Shown here: piece after piece, positions 62,613 to 64,000 of the stretch | Layout of the letters: each line of letters starts with the position of its first letter | How positions within the stretch are numbered: the first letter of the stretch is position 1 | Assembly (NCBI GenBank): GCA_963828285.1 | Contig: CAWHEB010000002.1 | Location: forward strand, 496,001 to 560,000 | Direction of reading: 5' to 3' | DNA from: DAIOEK01 sp963828285 | GTDB taxonomy: Bacteria > Chloroflexota > Anaerolineae > Anaerolineales > Anaerolineaceae | Length of the DNA: 64,000 nt | Notes under the pieces: model-generated | What the model saw: the letters and a program-made list of their open reading frames with translations, nothing else | Told to the model about the DNA's origin: nothing | Database searches by the model: none | Position numbers and translations under genes: made by a program

Positions 62613-63350
62613 TTACCGCTTTCCTACAGTTGCGCCATAGATCATGAAATGGTCTTCACCATCAAGGTTGAAGAATTGATTGATATGCCTGTCAGTAAAG
62701 GCACCAATCTCACAAACACCACAACCAATCCCCTCAGCAGCCAGGCACAGGTTTTGGCAGACGTGACCAGCGTCTAGCATCAAATAACGGTAAGCACGGG
62801 TGCTGTAACGCCACACACCCCGTTCAGTAATTGCAGCCCACCAGAATGACACTGGACAGTCGCGTACTTGATGTTGGTTTTGGCAGGCTGCGCTGATTTC
62901 CTCATTCAGTTTATTACCAGGTCTGATCAAAGCCAGTTTGTTCTCGATAGCCATAAATCGATATAAACCTGGTTCCAAACCGGAAACATTCGAAACAACC
63001 AGATACGTTTCCAGTGGATGCCGTGCTCCCCCCGATGGTACTGTCCGCATCGTTACCGGTCTATCAGTGACACTTTTTACTCCTTGTGTAAACCAGAGCA
63101 TTAGTGAGACTTCATCAATAGTGAGGGGGGTTGGCTGATATTTACGTAAGGTCTTTCGGATTTGCATCGTCTCCCAAAGATCTGCAACAGGATGTTCCAT
63201 GTCAGGATATTTAGGTAAGTCATAAATAGCTTCTGCTATTTCACAAGGTGTTTCGAGTGGGGGTTGTGGAAGACCTTGCGATTCTGGAGAAGGATCCATT
63301 ACTTCATGCTGAGAAGCGAATATAAAATCTTTCCCTGCTTTTGTTCCCAT
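62613..63350 (-). CDS. SagB/ThcOx-type nitroreductase family oxidoreductase
   Basis: 245 residues. FMN-binding nitroreductase pattern: MQIRKTLRKYQPTPLTIDEV at about 62-81, LMLWFTQGV, TVPSGGARHPLETYLVV (FMN contact), and RAYRYLMLDAGHVCQNLCLA, GIGCGVCEIGAF near the end. This is the SagB/ThcOx subgroup; relatives oxidise azolines in peptide natural products, but many are solitary and no YcaO cyclodehydratase is nearby. Upstream of and co-oriented with xdhC. Confidence 0.86.
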   Translation of the reverse strand: MGTKAGKDFIFASQHEVMDPSPESQGLPQPPLETPCEIAEAIYDLPKYPDMEHPVADLWETMQIRKTLRKYQPTPLTIDEVSLMLWFTQGVKSVTDRPVTMRTVPSGGARHPLETYLVVSNVSGLEPGLYRFMAIENKLALIRPGNKLNEEISAACQNQHQVRDCPVSFWWAAITERGVWRYSTRAYRYLMLDAGHVCQNLCLAAEGIGCGVCEIGAFTDRHINQFFNLDGEDHFMIYGATVGKR

Positions 63351-63594
63351 AGCATACTCCTGCCTTTATAAGATCAATGTATTAGTTGTTATTCCGACCA
63401 ATTACTACCATTTTACACTTTAAACAGGGCAACACAGAATATGGATGATTCTCATCCATATTTCCAGATTACAAACATTGACCTCTACGCGAATCGTCAT
63501 CAATTTGTCATATTTTTAGCTTTTTTGGCATATTTATCAGGATTCATTGGGTATAATTAATCTGAAATTAATCTATCCTGTGGAGAACCGATTC

Positions 63595-64000
63595 ATGCAG
63601 GGAAAATTGAAAATCCTACTTCAAGTAACCTTAGTGTTAGGGTGCAGTCTGATACTCGCGAGTCTATTATTCGTTGGTAATGGCGCACCACAAACAGTTC
63701 AAGCAAAAGCAGCAAGCGACCAATCCGCCATCAAATTAACGGATATGGACAATGATACATGTCTGGCTTGCCATTCCAACGAAACTCAGAATACACAAAT
63801 AGGAACTGATACATTAAGTGTATTCGTTGATCCCAAGTTATTTGGCGAATCAGTCCATGGGATGAGCAAGGATGCCAGCAAATGCACAACATGCCATCCG
63901 GACATCACCGATTTTCCTCACCCGGAACAAACGGCATTGAGTGCCAAGGATTATTCACGGAAAGCATCCCAGGTATGCCAGAACTGCCATGGTGAACAAT
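63595..64000 (+). CDS. Multihaem c-type cytochrome, truncated by the window edge
   Basis: 135 codons seen, open at the right end. Signal or anchor helix at about 7-28 (LLQVTLVLGCSLILASLLFV), then haem motifs CLACH (about 58), CTTCH (about 101) and CQNCH (about 130). Intervening Lys/Ser-rich stretches (FVDPKLFGESVHGMSKDASK) suit a tetra- to octahaem NrfB/cytochrome c7-like protein. ATG 63595 has GGAGA upstream, and TATAAT at 63552-63557 is a candidate -10. Exported and dependent on the Ccm system for haem attachment. Confidence 0.85.
   Translation, partial: MQGKLKILLQVTLVLGCSLILASLLFVGNGAPQTVQAKAASDQSAIKLTDMDNDTCLACHSNETQNTQIGTDTLSVFVDPKLFGESVHGMSKDASKCTTCHPDITDFPHPEQTALSAKDYSRKASQVCQNCHGEQ

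Noticed and set aside
62613..63350. SagB-like gene as part of a thiazole/oxazole peptide cluster
   Set aside because: No YcaO cyclodehydratase, precursor peptide or exporter is adjacent; its operon partner is xdhC.
1..64000. tRNA or rRNA genes
   Set aside because: Scanning the intergenic stretches by eye for the TψC-arm GTTCGA pattern and for clover-leaf pairing gave no candidate; the gaps are filled by terminators, leaders and repeats. A covariance search would be decisive.

Overview
The window looks like chromosome from a member of the Chloroflexota, most likely class Anaerolineae. This is inferred from family content and style, not from a marker gene: TadE/TadG-type pseudopilins with long Thr/Pro linkers, a small DUF5679-like zinc ribbon, a complete System I cytochrome c maturation operon, multihaem cytochromes with lipoprotein-like N-termini, and TIGR00266/AIM24 and YkvA proteins. 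Base composition is moderate, with a visibly GC-richer stretch at about 41-49 kb. I see no rRNA, tRNA, CRISPR array, transposase or phage gene.

Layout. 0.3-7.7 kb: three consecutive chemoreceptor genes and an HD-GYP protein. Two receptors carry a ~140-residue Cache/PAS-like domain inserted exactly at the cytoplasmic hairpin tip where CheA/CheW normally dock; the third has an ordinary tip. 7.8-21.9 kb: metabolic, transport and small membrane genes. These include a Na+-coupled NSS transporter behind what reads as a textbook four-segment tyrosine attenuator, and an orphan amino-acid-binding lipoprotein with its own terminator-containing leader. 22-26.9 kb: lysS, an MFS transporter, greA, a TerC protein and a 48-residue zinc ribbon.

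27.2-35.7 kb (minus strand): a complete ccmE-F-H-G-(zinc ribbon)-(dihaem cytochrome)-A-B-C-D operon. Its CcmE has the CxxxY motif instead of the usual HxxxY. Immediately beyond it, on the plus strand, lie a NapC-like nine-haem protein and a decahaem lipoprotein that is a clear tandem duplication of a pentahaem module; a further multihaem cytochrome runs off the right edge. Together they suggest substantial extracytoplasmic electron transfer.

41-49 kb: a MarR-type regulator with two matching operators, a methyltransferase, an ATC-hydrolase-like protein, an ECF sigma/anti-sigma pair, a NUDIX hydrolase and FtsK. 49-53.3 kb: three TadE/TadG-like secreted or pilus-associated proteins. 53.4-60.2 kb: a histidine kinase/response regulator pair, a CPBP protease and an ABC-2 exporter. 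60.3-63.4 kb: a PAS-only protein, two small unknowns, XdhC and a SagB-like nitroreductase.

A striking global feature is that nine coding breaks in eight otherwise conserved genes (rnz twice, the NapC-like cytochrome, marR, a DUF4367-like gene, the ECF sigma factor, ftsK, an OmpR-type regulator and an ABC permease) are all repaired by skipping one base (+1). I think insertion-type sequence or assembly errors are the most likely cause, so these genes are annotated as single frameshifted coding regions.
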